Assembly (NCBI RefSeq): GCF_020536995.1
Contig: NC_068356.1
Coordinates: 27,777,476 to 27,841,475 of the forward strand
Direction: 5' to 3'
DNA length: 64,000 nucleotides
Origin: Dreissena polymorpha
Taxonomy: Eukaryota > Mollusca > Bivalvia > Myida > Dreissenidae
Shown here in pieces: positions 14,225 to 25,580 of the stretch. Within the stretch, counting starts at the first letter, position 1, and each line of letters opens with the position of its first letter. The position numbers were made by a program, and so were the translations under genes. Under the pieces are notes generated by a model. It searched no databases. It had not been told where the DNA came from and worked only from the letters and a program-made list of their open reading frames with translations.

Positions 14225-16775
14225 CGGAACACTAATCAATTAACCTTTTTTATTTTAACCTTTTTTATTCTGATGATCGTCTTATTACTGAACAAACAAC
14301 GCAATGTCACAAAAGGAATGCTGACTATAAGAACCAAATGCACACGCAAGTAAGTGCATATTTACCTAATGTAAAACCCGAAATAAATTGTCGATGATAA
14401 GCGTATCTATAATGCAGTTTTGAAATCAATTTAATCAAGATGCTTGTTTAAAACCTAAACTAAAATATCAAATATGTAAACGACAATACTTATGTTCAAA
14501 GTCTATAGATACATTTAAATAATAGTAAAATAAATATTATATTTAGTTGTGTTTTGTAAGTCGTTTCATTAAAGAAAGGAAGGAATTATTACCCGAAGAT
14601 TGTGTTTAATAAATCACCATGACAACAAATAGGCGTCACAATAATTACATTTGCAGAGGTCATGGAAAACCAAGATGCATTAAGTGCCTTGTCTAAAGCA
14701 GGCGGAAATCCTAGAGTTGCAACTGATTAGAAGTTAAAATTACGCTATCCTCAACTGAAAACGCAGAAGTCGCAGTGATAATGAGTAAGAAAAAGTAGAA
14801 AAAATATTTCACAACGTTTATCTATCCGAGAGGAAAAATAATTCTGCGATTTATATGACTTATTGGACGTAAACTACTGTCGATAATGCTTAAGTATTTT
14901 TCATTACCATGCTGTCTAAACAAATATAAAAAACAACACTTAAAAGGTGGTAGTTCCCCATGTCAGTTTGTATTTAGATTTTATGGATTTAGTACAAGAG
15001 CCTATCCAAATTAAGTTAGTTTTTTTCGTAGTTAATGGTATGTCTAGAGTAGTAGTAGAGTGGATATTGAAATTGCAATTCTAAGGTACAATCTTATTTC
15101 ACAATTTGCATCGTACTTGTATTTCGAGTTCAATTGTATAAAACAAACAAAATATTTTTTATTGAAATACTGTTATATTTAATTGATTAGTTACACAATA
15201 TCGAGAGTCAATAAAACAGTTTACATCAGAGAAGTTACTGCACAATTAGTCATGTTAAATAATAAAGCATACGTACTCTTTTTATCGAAAATAGTGTAAT
15301 TATGCTAGACGCTTTAAATAAACTTTCAAACCATCAGAACACCTTTTTCACCAATTTTACTCAATTGAAGTTATTAACTGTTGTAGATTGAATAACACCT
15401 GCTAAACAAGGTTTAATTAATATGTTGTTATTAAGTATTCTTCTTTATGCATAATAAAAGAAGTATTAATATACGTGTACCATGTTTAGAAAAAACTCTC
15501 ATGTTGTATGTATTGTACTCCATTTATAACTGCTTTATGGGTTGAAGTCACTTAAAGAATGTAGTACAATATGACAAAATGCTTATATACATTTTAATTT
15601 CCATTAATTAAAAGTTCATTCATCATGTTCGCATAAACTGTAAAATAAACCACCATGAATTGTAATATGCAGACGCGCATATCATACGAGTACGTAGTAA
15701 CTAACCTCTAAGTCTCGTATTGCCATCATTAAGTGTGTGTCTAGTAATGTATGCTAAGTAAAAACCTTTGTTGTTGTTTATACACATTTAGCAATCTTAT
15801 CGCAACATACAATTCATTAAAGTCTCCTTACATGTTGTCAATTATAAAAAATGTCAGCAATATGTGTACTACTTTATTCGAACTGGTTATTTAACAACTA
15901 CATGTATATGCAGTTAAATCTCCAACAGTTATTGTTACACATTCAACCGGTATTGTGAGTATAAATTGCCTTTTAATAAGTGGAAATTTGCGAAATTATA
16001 TTGGAAGACGATGGTTCCGATTTTATTCACCTAATTTAAAACATTCGTTATCAAACACCATTCTCGACTATAAGTTAACATTTATCTCTCATAAATATGT
16101 ACACTGCTGCCACGTGAATTTGAATTTGTGTTACTAGGTGTCCATTAAACCAAACAGAGAACAACATGGTATTTGGAACTCTTATGTTGGTATGTTGATG
16201 TGCATTATGAAAAACAACGAGGATCGACAACTCTGATAAATTTATTTAGCGATACATACTGCATCATACATGTTTTAACCACAACCTAATTAAGGTTAAG
16301 ACATTAACAGCAGATGGTAAATTGAAATATTATATACATAATTAACATGTTAGAATGTGTGTACAATTTATATGAACGCACTTTTTATCACGTAAGTTGT
16401 ATTTACCTGAGACGTTGGTAGTAATATCACTTAATGGCCTATTTAATAATTTATTACCAATCAATCATCTTGAATTGCTGTATTTTAATATGCAAAACAA
16501 TAGTATTAATGCGTGCTTAAAATTCAGTTGAAAACAATATGCACATATATATTCTTGATTTTTTTATGTTTCATTTTTGGACTTGAATGTTTTTCGTTTT
16601 CCTCCACCTACCCTCACGGAGCAAAAACGAAGCTAATTCGATCCAATTAAACTAATAAATTTATAAATCCAGTTTTTTTCGTTGATAAAGCTCTATTAAA
16701 GTAAGATATTTTACACTTTTTCATATATTCCACATGAGGCAGACATGTCTTTACAGTGAACTCCTGAGTCCTGAC
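14225..16775. other. Gene-free AT-rich stretch
   Basis: I see no gene, RNA or clear repeat here. Open frames are short and without recognisable content. Confidence 0.6.
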
Positions 16776-19700
16776 TAGGGCTGTCACGATACGCCGTGAG
16801 CGTACCGCGGTATATCGTGGTACGGCAACACTGTATCGCGGTACGTACCGCGGTATTTTACAGAATATGTATCTGTGAAGAAAACAGCAGAATAACAAGT
16901 TTTACAAACTTTATTAAACTCAATAATCAGAAAACAATAAAACTGTAAAAGAAACTGTAATAAACTTGATAGAAGTAGTCATACTCTCTATCGAAAAAAC
17001 ACTCTTTTGAAAACACATTTTTATGACTAGAATGTTAAGATAACGCTATAAATTATAATGAAGAACAATGATGATTTAACTTTAAACTGTCCATATGTTA
17101 TCATCACATAACCTAAGAAAATGGACAGAAATTATCACAAATCACAGTTCTTTTTACAAAATAACAGCATGTCAACCAATTCTGGAGCCAAGGACGCCCT
17201 TTGGGCAGTTACAATATCACCGGCTGAGCTGAACACGCGTTCAGCTGGCACAGATGTTGCTGGTATGCACAGGCGTTGTTTTGCGACAGAGGCAAGTAAT
17301 GGGAACTGGATACAGTTTTTCTTCCACCAGTCTAATGCGTTGCTTTCTATGCTTATCTGATTCATTAGCTTATATTGTTTTATTTCTTCTTCGATTTTCT
17401 CCTGCAAGGACATGGGCTTGGCGGCTGTGGCCTCTTCAACATTCTCAAAGTCAAATATAGCTGCAAGACCAACTTTCTTTGAGGAGTCTGAGGACCGCTG
17501 ACATTTGGCTGCATTCTCTGAAATATGAAATGTTATAATAAACAAATATATACCAGTTCTTAAAATTATAAAGTATGATTTGCAACATTTTTTTTACTTT
17601 ATAAAAGCAGGCATAAGTTAACAGGTTAATATATAAAAAAATCACCTTAAATTTTTGGGTTGAATAAAGTACATTTGACATTTTACTGTAACTGCTGCAT
17701 AGTGCACTTGTTGTTTATACCTTCATCAGATGTCTCAGTAGGAGATGGTGATTGGCTGGTATTTGGCCTCTCGGGAAGCACAGGATGTGGAGGAATATGT
17801 TGTCCAGGGGTAGGAGCCTGGGTGTCAGCTTGAACGTGTACCTGAAACAATCGGATTTTCTTTTCATTGCTAGAGCTTTTTGTTGTATACATTTCTTTGA
17901 TGCATCAATGCTGATAAAAATATTTTGCTCTGTTTTATCACTTTACTTAATACTGACTTCCCTTTATAAAATGTGTTCTAATATTATAATCAATATTATC
18001 ATTTATCCGGCATTATTATTTTCACTATTTATCATGCGAAATAGTAATAGCAGAAGCAGTAATGCAGTATGTTTTGTTTTGTAGCTTTGTAACCCCTACC
18101 TTTCCATCCCCAGATTGTAACAACAGCGCCAAGCGATGGTAGGTGTTCTCCATAGCCTCTGGTGTCAAGTAAGTGGTCTTGAAACGTGGATCCAGAAGAG
18201 TGCACTCAGACAGGAAATTCTGAAGCTCCTCACTGGTGTACCTGCAGAATGATAACAATACTTTTCTGGTTGCTCACAATTCATGCAGACATGTTTTAAA
18301 ATTATCATTCTCTTTTTACTGATAACTAATTTGATCAATTTTTATTTATAGTTTTTCAGTTTACATTCTATTAATTTATCACAAAATAAAAATTTGATAA
18401 TTGTTAATTGTAAAGCAATAACCAAATTATTTTGAAATTAACATAAAAATGGTTTAAATATAGTATAAAGTTGTTTTCATTTTATGGTACCTAGTGTTCA
18501 AGTCACTTAGGACGGCCTCCTTGATAGATCGTGACATAGGGGAGTCTGTGCCTATCAATGCCATATTCTGTTGGACTTTCTGTATGAGCGGAATGATAGC
18601 TGAAACTGTTGGCATACTCTCTGTGCAGACTGCTTCTGTTATTGCCTTCAACGGATACAGGCATTTCACTATGTCCTCTGCCAGTTTTGTGTCTGCTTCA
18701 TTCAACATGCTTGTCTCATGGTCTATGTGGCGACTTATTTCTGGTGACAAAAGTGTTGCATAAACAGCAGGCTGCAACTTGAGGTACCGTTCCAACATGT
18801 CAGCGGCAGAGTTCCAGCGTGTAGGAACATCGCAGGTCAACTTTAAGTTTTTCATACCTAAAAGATTGGTTTTTGCTGACAGTACTGCTGCTGCTGTAGT
18901 ACTACGGTGAAAATACCCGACAAGTTTCCGAACACGCCCTAGTATCCTTGAGACGGAAGTAATCTTCAGGGCTTTCTGCGCACCAAGATTGAGTGTATGA
19001 GCGAAGCAACCAATGTGTGGTTGGCTGCCAAGTTCCCTAGCCGCAACTGTCATATTTGCTGCATTGTCAGAAACTAGTGGGGGGTTGGGGGTAGTGATGC
19101 ACCACTCTGATATGGCATCTCTCACAACATTTGCAATGTTTAGACCAGTGTGGCTCTCTGGCATACTGCGTGTTTGAAGAACAAAGTTCTCAAGTTTCCA
19201 CTCTGGTGTAATGTGGGCAGATGTGACGGTGATATATGACATATGAGCTCGGCTGGTCCATCCATCTGTGGTTAATGCAACTGTCTTGGCATTGGAGAGA
19301 CTAGACTTAACTCGGACTGCTGTCTCTTGATACATATTTGGAATCAATGTTTGGGAAAAGTATGTTCGACCTGGGATTGTGTACCGAGGATCCAAAGTCA
19401 TAATCATCTTTTTGAACCCTGTTCCTTCGACAACAGATACTGGTCGTATGTCATCAATTATATATTTGCCAATAGATCTAGTGATGCACATGGCTCTGTC
19501 GGAATTAAAGGGATATTTAGAACCAAACATACCATCAAGGGTTTTTTGCTTTTTAACCACATGTTTTGTCTCATCCTCTTCATCTGTTGCCTTTGACGTA
19601 CTGGATTTAGTAGCCCTGCTGAGATTCGGATGACGGCGATCGATGTGGGTTCTCAGATTTGAGGTACCTCCACCACTCATTTTAACGTCCAGATTGCAGT

Positions 19701-20394
19701 GGCTACAGACGGCAACATTATCAACTAATTGATTTATCTTTGTATTGAGTTTCAGGCCAAAATGTTTCCAAATGTCACTTTTTGCTTTCTTGTTTTTTAC
19801 AATTTTAAACTCATTGTTATTGTTATTCGCGTCTTTTATGTCCGCCATGTTGTTTACAATAGATGTGACTACGATCTGTGTAAATCGAACGCTTAAAGGA
19901 CATGTTTAAAATGCGGAGTCAGCGGGCCCAGTATTGAAAATCCGTAGCGTTCTGACTTTTCCTCGACTTATTCAGAATCTTAAGATAACATGATTCGGAA
20001 GTGCCATGCTTTGAACGATCGATATACTAAAGAAAGAAAATAAGAAATAGAATAAACATCTTTTTGATAATTATGAACTTATTTGCAAAGGAAATCGGTC
20101 CCAAATTCCAAAAAGGTTTGGACCCATACATCGCCGTATTTTAAACGTGAAAGTAAAACATCTACAAGTGGAAGCGCTTGCTTGACCTGGATATTAACGG
20201 ATTATTTATTAAGCCCTTTTGAATCACTTCTACAGTTTTCAAAACGATATCTATATCAAAATAATTATGTTATGTATTTATATCTGTGCTCATATAATAT
20301 TAAAAAACCGGTGCGCAACGCTGTACCGCGGTGCGATTTTTTTCACGACATGCACCGCGATATACCGGTATACCGGTGAATCGTGACAGCCCTA
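16776..20394 (-). mobile_element. hAT DNA transposon, apparently complete
   Basis: This 3.6-kb element starts TAGGGCTGTCACGAT and ends with the exact inverse, ATCGTGACAGCCCTA. The subterminal regions are rich in CGGTAC/CCGCGGTA-type motifs, as expected for hAT transposase binding sites. It encodes one full hAT transposase on the minus strand. The 8-bp flanks (GTCCTGAC on the left, AGTAAAAG on the right) do not match, so no target-site duplication is visible. Either the flanks have mutated or the locus was rearranged, which sits oddly with the open coding sequence. Confidence 0.9.
17135..19848 (-). CDS. hAT-family transposase with BED zinc finger, four exons
   Basis: The start ATG is complementary to 19846-19848. 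Exons by splice sites are 19848-18491, 18241-18100, 17841-17721 and 17517-17135. All introns are GT-AG and the phases agree (2, 0, 1), giving 2004 nt and 667 residues. The N-terminus has a BED finger (C48, C51, H68, H73). The RNase H-like core shows the expected D195 (TTDGWTS), D261 (SDNAAN), C281-x2-H284 and a TRW motif near 344. The LLDPRFK motif spans residues 468-474 across the exon 1-2 region. The C-terminal hATC dimerisation region has the third catalytic acid, E633, in PAERVFSSAG. It resembles ZBED1-like transposases in length and order. No stop or frameshift is seen, so it may be active or recently so. A domesticated host gene is less likely because the terminal inverted repeats are still present. 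Confidence 0.88.
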
Positions 20395-22996
20395 AGTAAA
20401 AGTAATTTCAGTATGAATGAAAAAATCAACAAGGCAATGTTGATGTGTGTAAGATCATGCACTCATAAATAATGTGTGTGATAATTATTCCTCATACGTT
20501 CGTTATCTGCAATCTGTCAGCCTTGCCTGACATCTGCCATCCAGGATTTGCGCCACTGTCACTTGACAACCTGTTGACATCTTGTTCGAGGCTCCATTAA
20601 TTTGGTATCGAAGTCAGTCAGGACTAGTTGTAAATAATTATTCAATTTTATCTCAATTATTTAAGGTAAGAATGTTAGTAAGAACAGTCCTTTCTTACTT
20701 GCAGATTAAGCCATGCTGCGTAACAAAGTCTCTTTTTCTCCAACAGATACCTCTGCCTGCAGAATCGTAGACTTTTGATATACATGAACACGCGAAAACT
20801 ATATAGAAATTAAAGGATTGATTTTAAACTTCTATTTTTGCATACATGGCTTTATATTACAAAAGAGCCAGTGCATGTGTGATGGTATAAAACTAATTGT
20901 TCTAACAATAAAATTGCTTTTTAATATATATACTGTTCTATAATATATAATGTTGGTGTTGTGAAAGTTAACTTGATATAATAAATTGTTTATATAACGA
21001 GGATTTTACCTATACGATAATACTTATAAAAACGACACATTTAATCAGCTTATAACGCTTATATTTCCAGGAGAGGACATCGAAAATACTTTTGAGGCAA
21101 GATTATTTGCAGTTGAAGGAATATATTTTATTTTATTTTAAATAATTTGAAAATATCCATCATTGATTGATGCTGTTATAAGTCCATCTGTTATATTTAC
21201 CATCACTTCAGCTGCTGTTTGATTATTCGGTAGACTGCCCTTTCCAAAACTGCGTTTTAAAAGTAACATTTTATATGGCAGCCGCCCGGGGATGTTAAGG
21301 AGATTAGAAGGGTCGGTGTCAAGGCAGATTTGAGGAAACATCAGTATGGTCATGATTGAATGGATAGACTTTTAATCCGGTATAGTAAAATGTATTTACT
21401 ACGTCTTCCACTCGATGCTCCGAGAATAGCGGTCACTTGTCGACAACGGTCACTTTGGCCATTTCCCTTTACTCACCGCCTTCCTCAGTTTTAACTGTAC
21501 AAAGTTGGCTTCTTCTTTGCAAGGAACTCTTCTTTCTGGGCATTATCAAATTGAGAACAGCGAAAGAACTTGGACTGTAGAAGATCTGCAACATTTATAC
21601 GTGGCAAGCTGCGTTTCCGACAAGGCCTAGTCGTGATTGAACAGTGCTATGGAAGTGGAGTTCCCGTTTACGATCGTGCTCAACACGTGATCATCATCGC
21701 TCCAGACGCGAAATGCCGCTGCTAGCCATGGTAACCTTACATGCAAATGAAAATGGCTCGTCGTGGTTAGGTATTGTTTCAGCAGTAGAACAGTCGCCAA
21801 AGGCCAGATCGAGTACAAAGCACGTCCAGTCAAGCCAACATTGACTAGAAATTACCACTAACGATCACGTCCGCCAGATTAAATAAAATGTACGTGATAA
21901 AGCAGTTATGCGATGTGTGACCGGGCCTCAACGGGGTTATACCTTAACATTTAAATCTTAGTATTAAAACTATCCAATAATTAATTGCGTTTAAATAAAA
22001 AAAAACTCTTTAACTATACTGTAAATATTGAATAAAGCACGCACAATTTTGTGTACATCTATGCTATCAGTTTTGTGTTTAACCCTAAACCCCATAAAAG
22101 GCTCTAGTTTTATATGGATTTATTTCGTATATCAGAAGCGATATTAACTTATTTATACACAGACTTCCTATATGTAACAGACGTAGAAACAGATTCCACG
22201 CCTGATACTGTATGAGTAAACTGGTTTCCCAAATATATTTAAAGAATGCTCTTTAAAAAGGACGAAAAATGGCGTCCTTTGTGTTTTTAGGAATGACTGT
22301 ATTGATATACCGAACATGTCCATTCCTACTGTCCCCAATAAAAAATGTATTCTACAAAATGTTCGAGTGTTATATTGCTCGTATACATGTCTTCAGTTAA
22401 GATAATAGAATAAAATCAGAATTCGAACACTTATAAAATCATTCTTTACTTATAATTAAACCATTAATTATAATGTAAACCTATATTGTGTGTAGCCAAC
22501 AGTTAATTATATCTGTCGTTTGAACAAAATATCGCACTCGTTTTAAGACAACGTTGTACCTGATTGTATATTGGATCAATAGTGATCACAACCATATACG
22601 AATATACAGAATTATCAATCTTAGCAGATACTTAAAGAACTCGGTTTTATTTAATAAATACTTTTTAGATTGTTTCCATTATGTTGGTTATGTTATTTCC
22701 ATACATTTATAAATGACCTCTCATAGTTGCAACATTTGATTGCAAAAATTAAATTGAACTTAAGTGTATTTGAACATAATATAATATAATAAAGATATAC
22801 ACATATGAAAATATGCAAATGAATTGTCCATGTATCAAGTTCGTATGTCTTGTGTTCATGTTGTTGCTTATGATGTTGCTGTTGTTGTTGGGGTTGCCAT
22901 CGCTTAGCGCATTTGATGTGCGTATACATCAACAAAAATTAAAAACGATAATTTTAATATTTAATTACTAAAATCAATGAACTTGATCGTGTTTTT
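20395..22996. other. Gene-free stretch
   Basis: I recognise no gene here. Around 21,400-21,900 the GC content rises and several short frames open on both strands, but none shows a known motif or splice-site support. The rest is AT-rich intergenic DNA. Confidence 0.5.
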
Positions 22997-23436
22997 ATGC
23001 CCCCGGATCGATAGATAGATCGGGGGTATATTGTTTTTGGCCTGTCTGTCTGTCTTTCTTTCTGTCTGTCATTCTGTCCCAAAACTTTAACCTTACAGTA
23101 AAGTTTTGCAATAACTTTTGAGATATTGAACATAGCAACTTCATATTTGGCAGGCATGTGTATCTCATAGAGCTGCACATTTTAAGTGGTTAAAGGTCAA
23201 GGTCAAGGTCATCCTTCAAGGTCAAAGGTAAAAAACCCACTAAAACTTTACCTTACAGTCAAGTTTTGCAATAACTTTTGAAATATTGAACATAGCAACG
23301 TCATATTTGACATGCATGTGTATCTCATGGAGCTGCACATTTTGAGTGGTACAAGGTTAAGGTCATCCTTCAAGGTCAAAGGTAAAAAAAAGCGGCGCAT
23401 TAGGGGGCATTGTGTTCCTGACAAACACATCTCTTG
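22997..23436. repeat. Bivalve-type dispersed repeat with internal 161-bp dimer
   Basis: The element opens with ATGCCCCCGG and a GATA-rich hairpin, passes through a CTGT/CTTT-rich tract, and ends GGGGGCATTGTG...ACAAACACATCTCTTG. Inside, a monomer beginning AAAACTTTA...CCTTACAG is present twice (from 23081 and from 23242, period about 161 bp). Each monomer carries AGCTGCACATTTT and GTCATCCTTCAAGGTCAAAG. I recall near-identical sequence being very common in bivalve genomes. The short frames across it are accidental. Confidence 0.75.
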
Positions 23437-24361
23437 TTTATTAAAAAAAATGGATCAAGTTAATATGCACGTTAAGTCAAACTTTGGCCAATGTGAATAC
23501 CTGTATCACAATTATGTAATCCGCAGGTCACATACATTTGACAGATCGTTATAGCGGTATAAAAAAGAGAGCATGAACGTTAGACATCGTTTCGTTATAA
23601 ACTGAAGCGAGCATTGACGTTATTGCAAACAACAAGAGGCCGCAATACTGCTTTGGCTATTTTTATAGAAAAATTAGTATAAAATGTCAAGCAATATTAT
23701 AACTGTTCAATATAATTGGCAATTACATTTCACAAACTTTGATTTTAGAAAGAACATGAGATAGCTAGGTCATCCGTCGATCTACGTAATATATCATCAG
23801 GATTACCTGTATTTATAAATTAAATACTTTCCAGACTGGTAAAAACCTGCTACTTAACGAAACGATTAATCACACTTATTTTAGGTCACGGTTATTCCAA
23901 TTAAAAGAAGCAGTATAACCTTATTCTAAAAGAATGACGCGCACTCACAATCAATCAATATATTATTGTGTTAAGTTATTTTGGGCTACTAGTAATCCTT
24001 GATCAAATATCAACTGCGCTGATATCAATACTACATGTGTGTAAATAGCAGACGTCCAATCAGAGCATATAATGCATAAGAAGTGCTACATGGTTTCCCG
24101 CATTTCTCTGCAAACAGATATATCAATTAACAAGTATGTTTAATGGAAGATTTTTCGCTTGAATTGCATAACTGGCGAAGTCACTTGGTTTTCTGAAAAA
24201 ATGTATGCCATTAAAGGCCAGGGTTTTCCATGCAAAATTTTATAAAAATCAGATCAAACTAATTGTTCTAGTATTTTCATGGTGCTATATATACCAAAGG
24301 CAGATTTTTCACATCGTAGAAGTCGATTAACGTTTGTGTGATTAAAACTTCGCGTGAGGGA

Positions 24362-25252
24362 ATGGAAGACGTTTTGAACAAGAACAAAAATTACACACCT
24401 GAAAACATTTTGGAAAAAGATGACACTCGTGAAAGTACAATTATAGACGATACAATGGTTTCCAATTTTGATTTTTCGGCTATCATGGATGATAGATATG
24501 ACTTTTCTCACATTAAGAGAGGCTACATGGCAATAATTGTGAACGATTCATTTAAAAACGGACGCAAGAGGAAAGGATCGGACGTTGACATGATTAACCT
24601 AATGGGTGTTGCTAACAAACTGGGATTGTCTCCAGTGACAAAGAAAAATGTTACTAAAACTCAGATGATGCAGTTTTTACTTGACCTGCAGATGTTGGAC
24701 TTTTCTGAGTGCGATACCTTTGCGTTTGCAATAAGCACCCATGGGGTTGAAACACCAAATCCACGAAAGGGTGGGGCGCTGGATCATGCTCTTGTCTGCA
24801 CGGATGATGAGCTGATTTATACGAGCACTATTACGGAGATGTTCAGCAATGGAAATTGTCCGTCATTATGCAATAAACCCAAGATGTTCTTCATCGAAGC
24901 ATCGAAGAAGAATATTGAAGAGGAAACCGTCTCACTACATTGTGAGATTGATCAACTAGTATTCTATGCTTCACCACCCGGTACGAGCGCATTGAGGAAC
25001 GAAGCAGAAGGCTCTTGTATGATAAGCGATTTGCACAGCCTCATTTGTAGGCAGGATACAAGCAGACCGTTCGACATGCTGAAAATGCTCACAAAGGTCA
25101 TCGCCAAAACATGTCAAAGGTCAAGCCAGAGTCGCCCCGATCTAGCGTTGGGAGACAAGAAGGCTGTTCCAGTGATAAAACATAAAATGACCAGAGATTT
25201 GGTCATGGAACCGAAATCTGCACTTCTGTTGGATTATGAAAAGGAAGAGTAA
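24362..25252 (+). CDS. Pseudo-caspase, single exon, catalytic Cys replaced by Ser
   Basis: The 296-residue protein starts at the ATG at 24362, the first in frame. The p20 half begins near residue 52 (RGYMAIIVN). It keeps the S1-pocket Arg (R70, in RKGSD) and the catalytic His (H127, ISTHG). The active-site pentapeptide QACRG of the sister genes at 40,880 and 48,881 reads EASKK here, so residue 181 is Ser and the enzyme should lack cysteine protease activity. The p10 half follows almost at once (DQLVFYAS near 197): the ~100-residue linker, with its maturation cleavage sites, is missing. The usual A/S-W-R-N of the substrate pocket is A-L-R-N. The C-terminal KHKMTRDLV motif is kept. The paralogues have two introns here and this gene has none. 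No poly(A) tail or AATAAA lies close downstream. It is open over its full length, so it may be an expressed inhibitor or decoy, as known for some inactive caspase homologues, or a young retrocopy. Confidence 0.8.
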   Translation: MEDVLNKNKNYTPENILEKDDTRESTIIDDTMVSNFDFSAIMDDRYDFSHIKRGYMAIIVNDSFKNGRKRKGSDVDMINLMGVANKLGLSPVTKKNVTKTQMMQFLLDLQMLDFSECDTFAFAISTHGVETPNPRKGGALDHALVCTDDELIYTSTITEMFSNGNCPSLCNKPKMFFIEASKKNIEEETVSLHCEIDQLVFYASPPGTSALRNEAEGSCMISDLHSLICRQDTSRPFDMLKMLTKVIAKTCQRSSQSRPDLALGDKKAVPVIKHKMTRDLVMEPKSALLLDYEKEE

Positions 25253-25580
25253 TTAATTTTCATTCGACACAACCTGTCTAACAAAAATTCAATAATTTAC
25301 TTTAAATGTTACAGCAATACTATATAAACTCGTATAGACGCTTCCAAAACCGTATATCAAGGCGTTCGAGCGGCGGGATCATCGTGTCTAGAGACAGTAT
25401 ACGCAAAGTAGTTTTTTAGTAAGAATTAACATAAACTATTAGTAAGAATTAACATAGACTATTACTATGGCTTAAAATAGATAAAACACATGCCAATATT
25501 GAATATGGTATTTATTTAGCTGTAATGTATATTCCACATGAGAATTCACGAACGCATGATATGTATGATGTAAACATGTT

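Noticed and set aside
23312-23554. 80-codon frame beginning in the dispersed repeat
   Set aside because: It lies mostly in the bivalve-type repeat and is not a gene.
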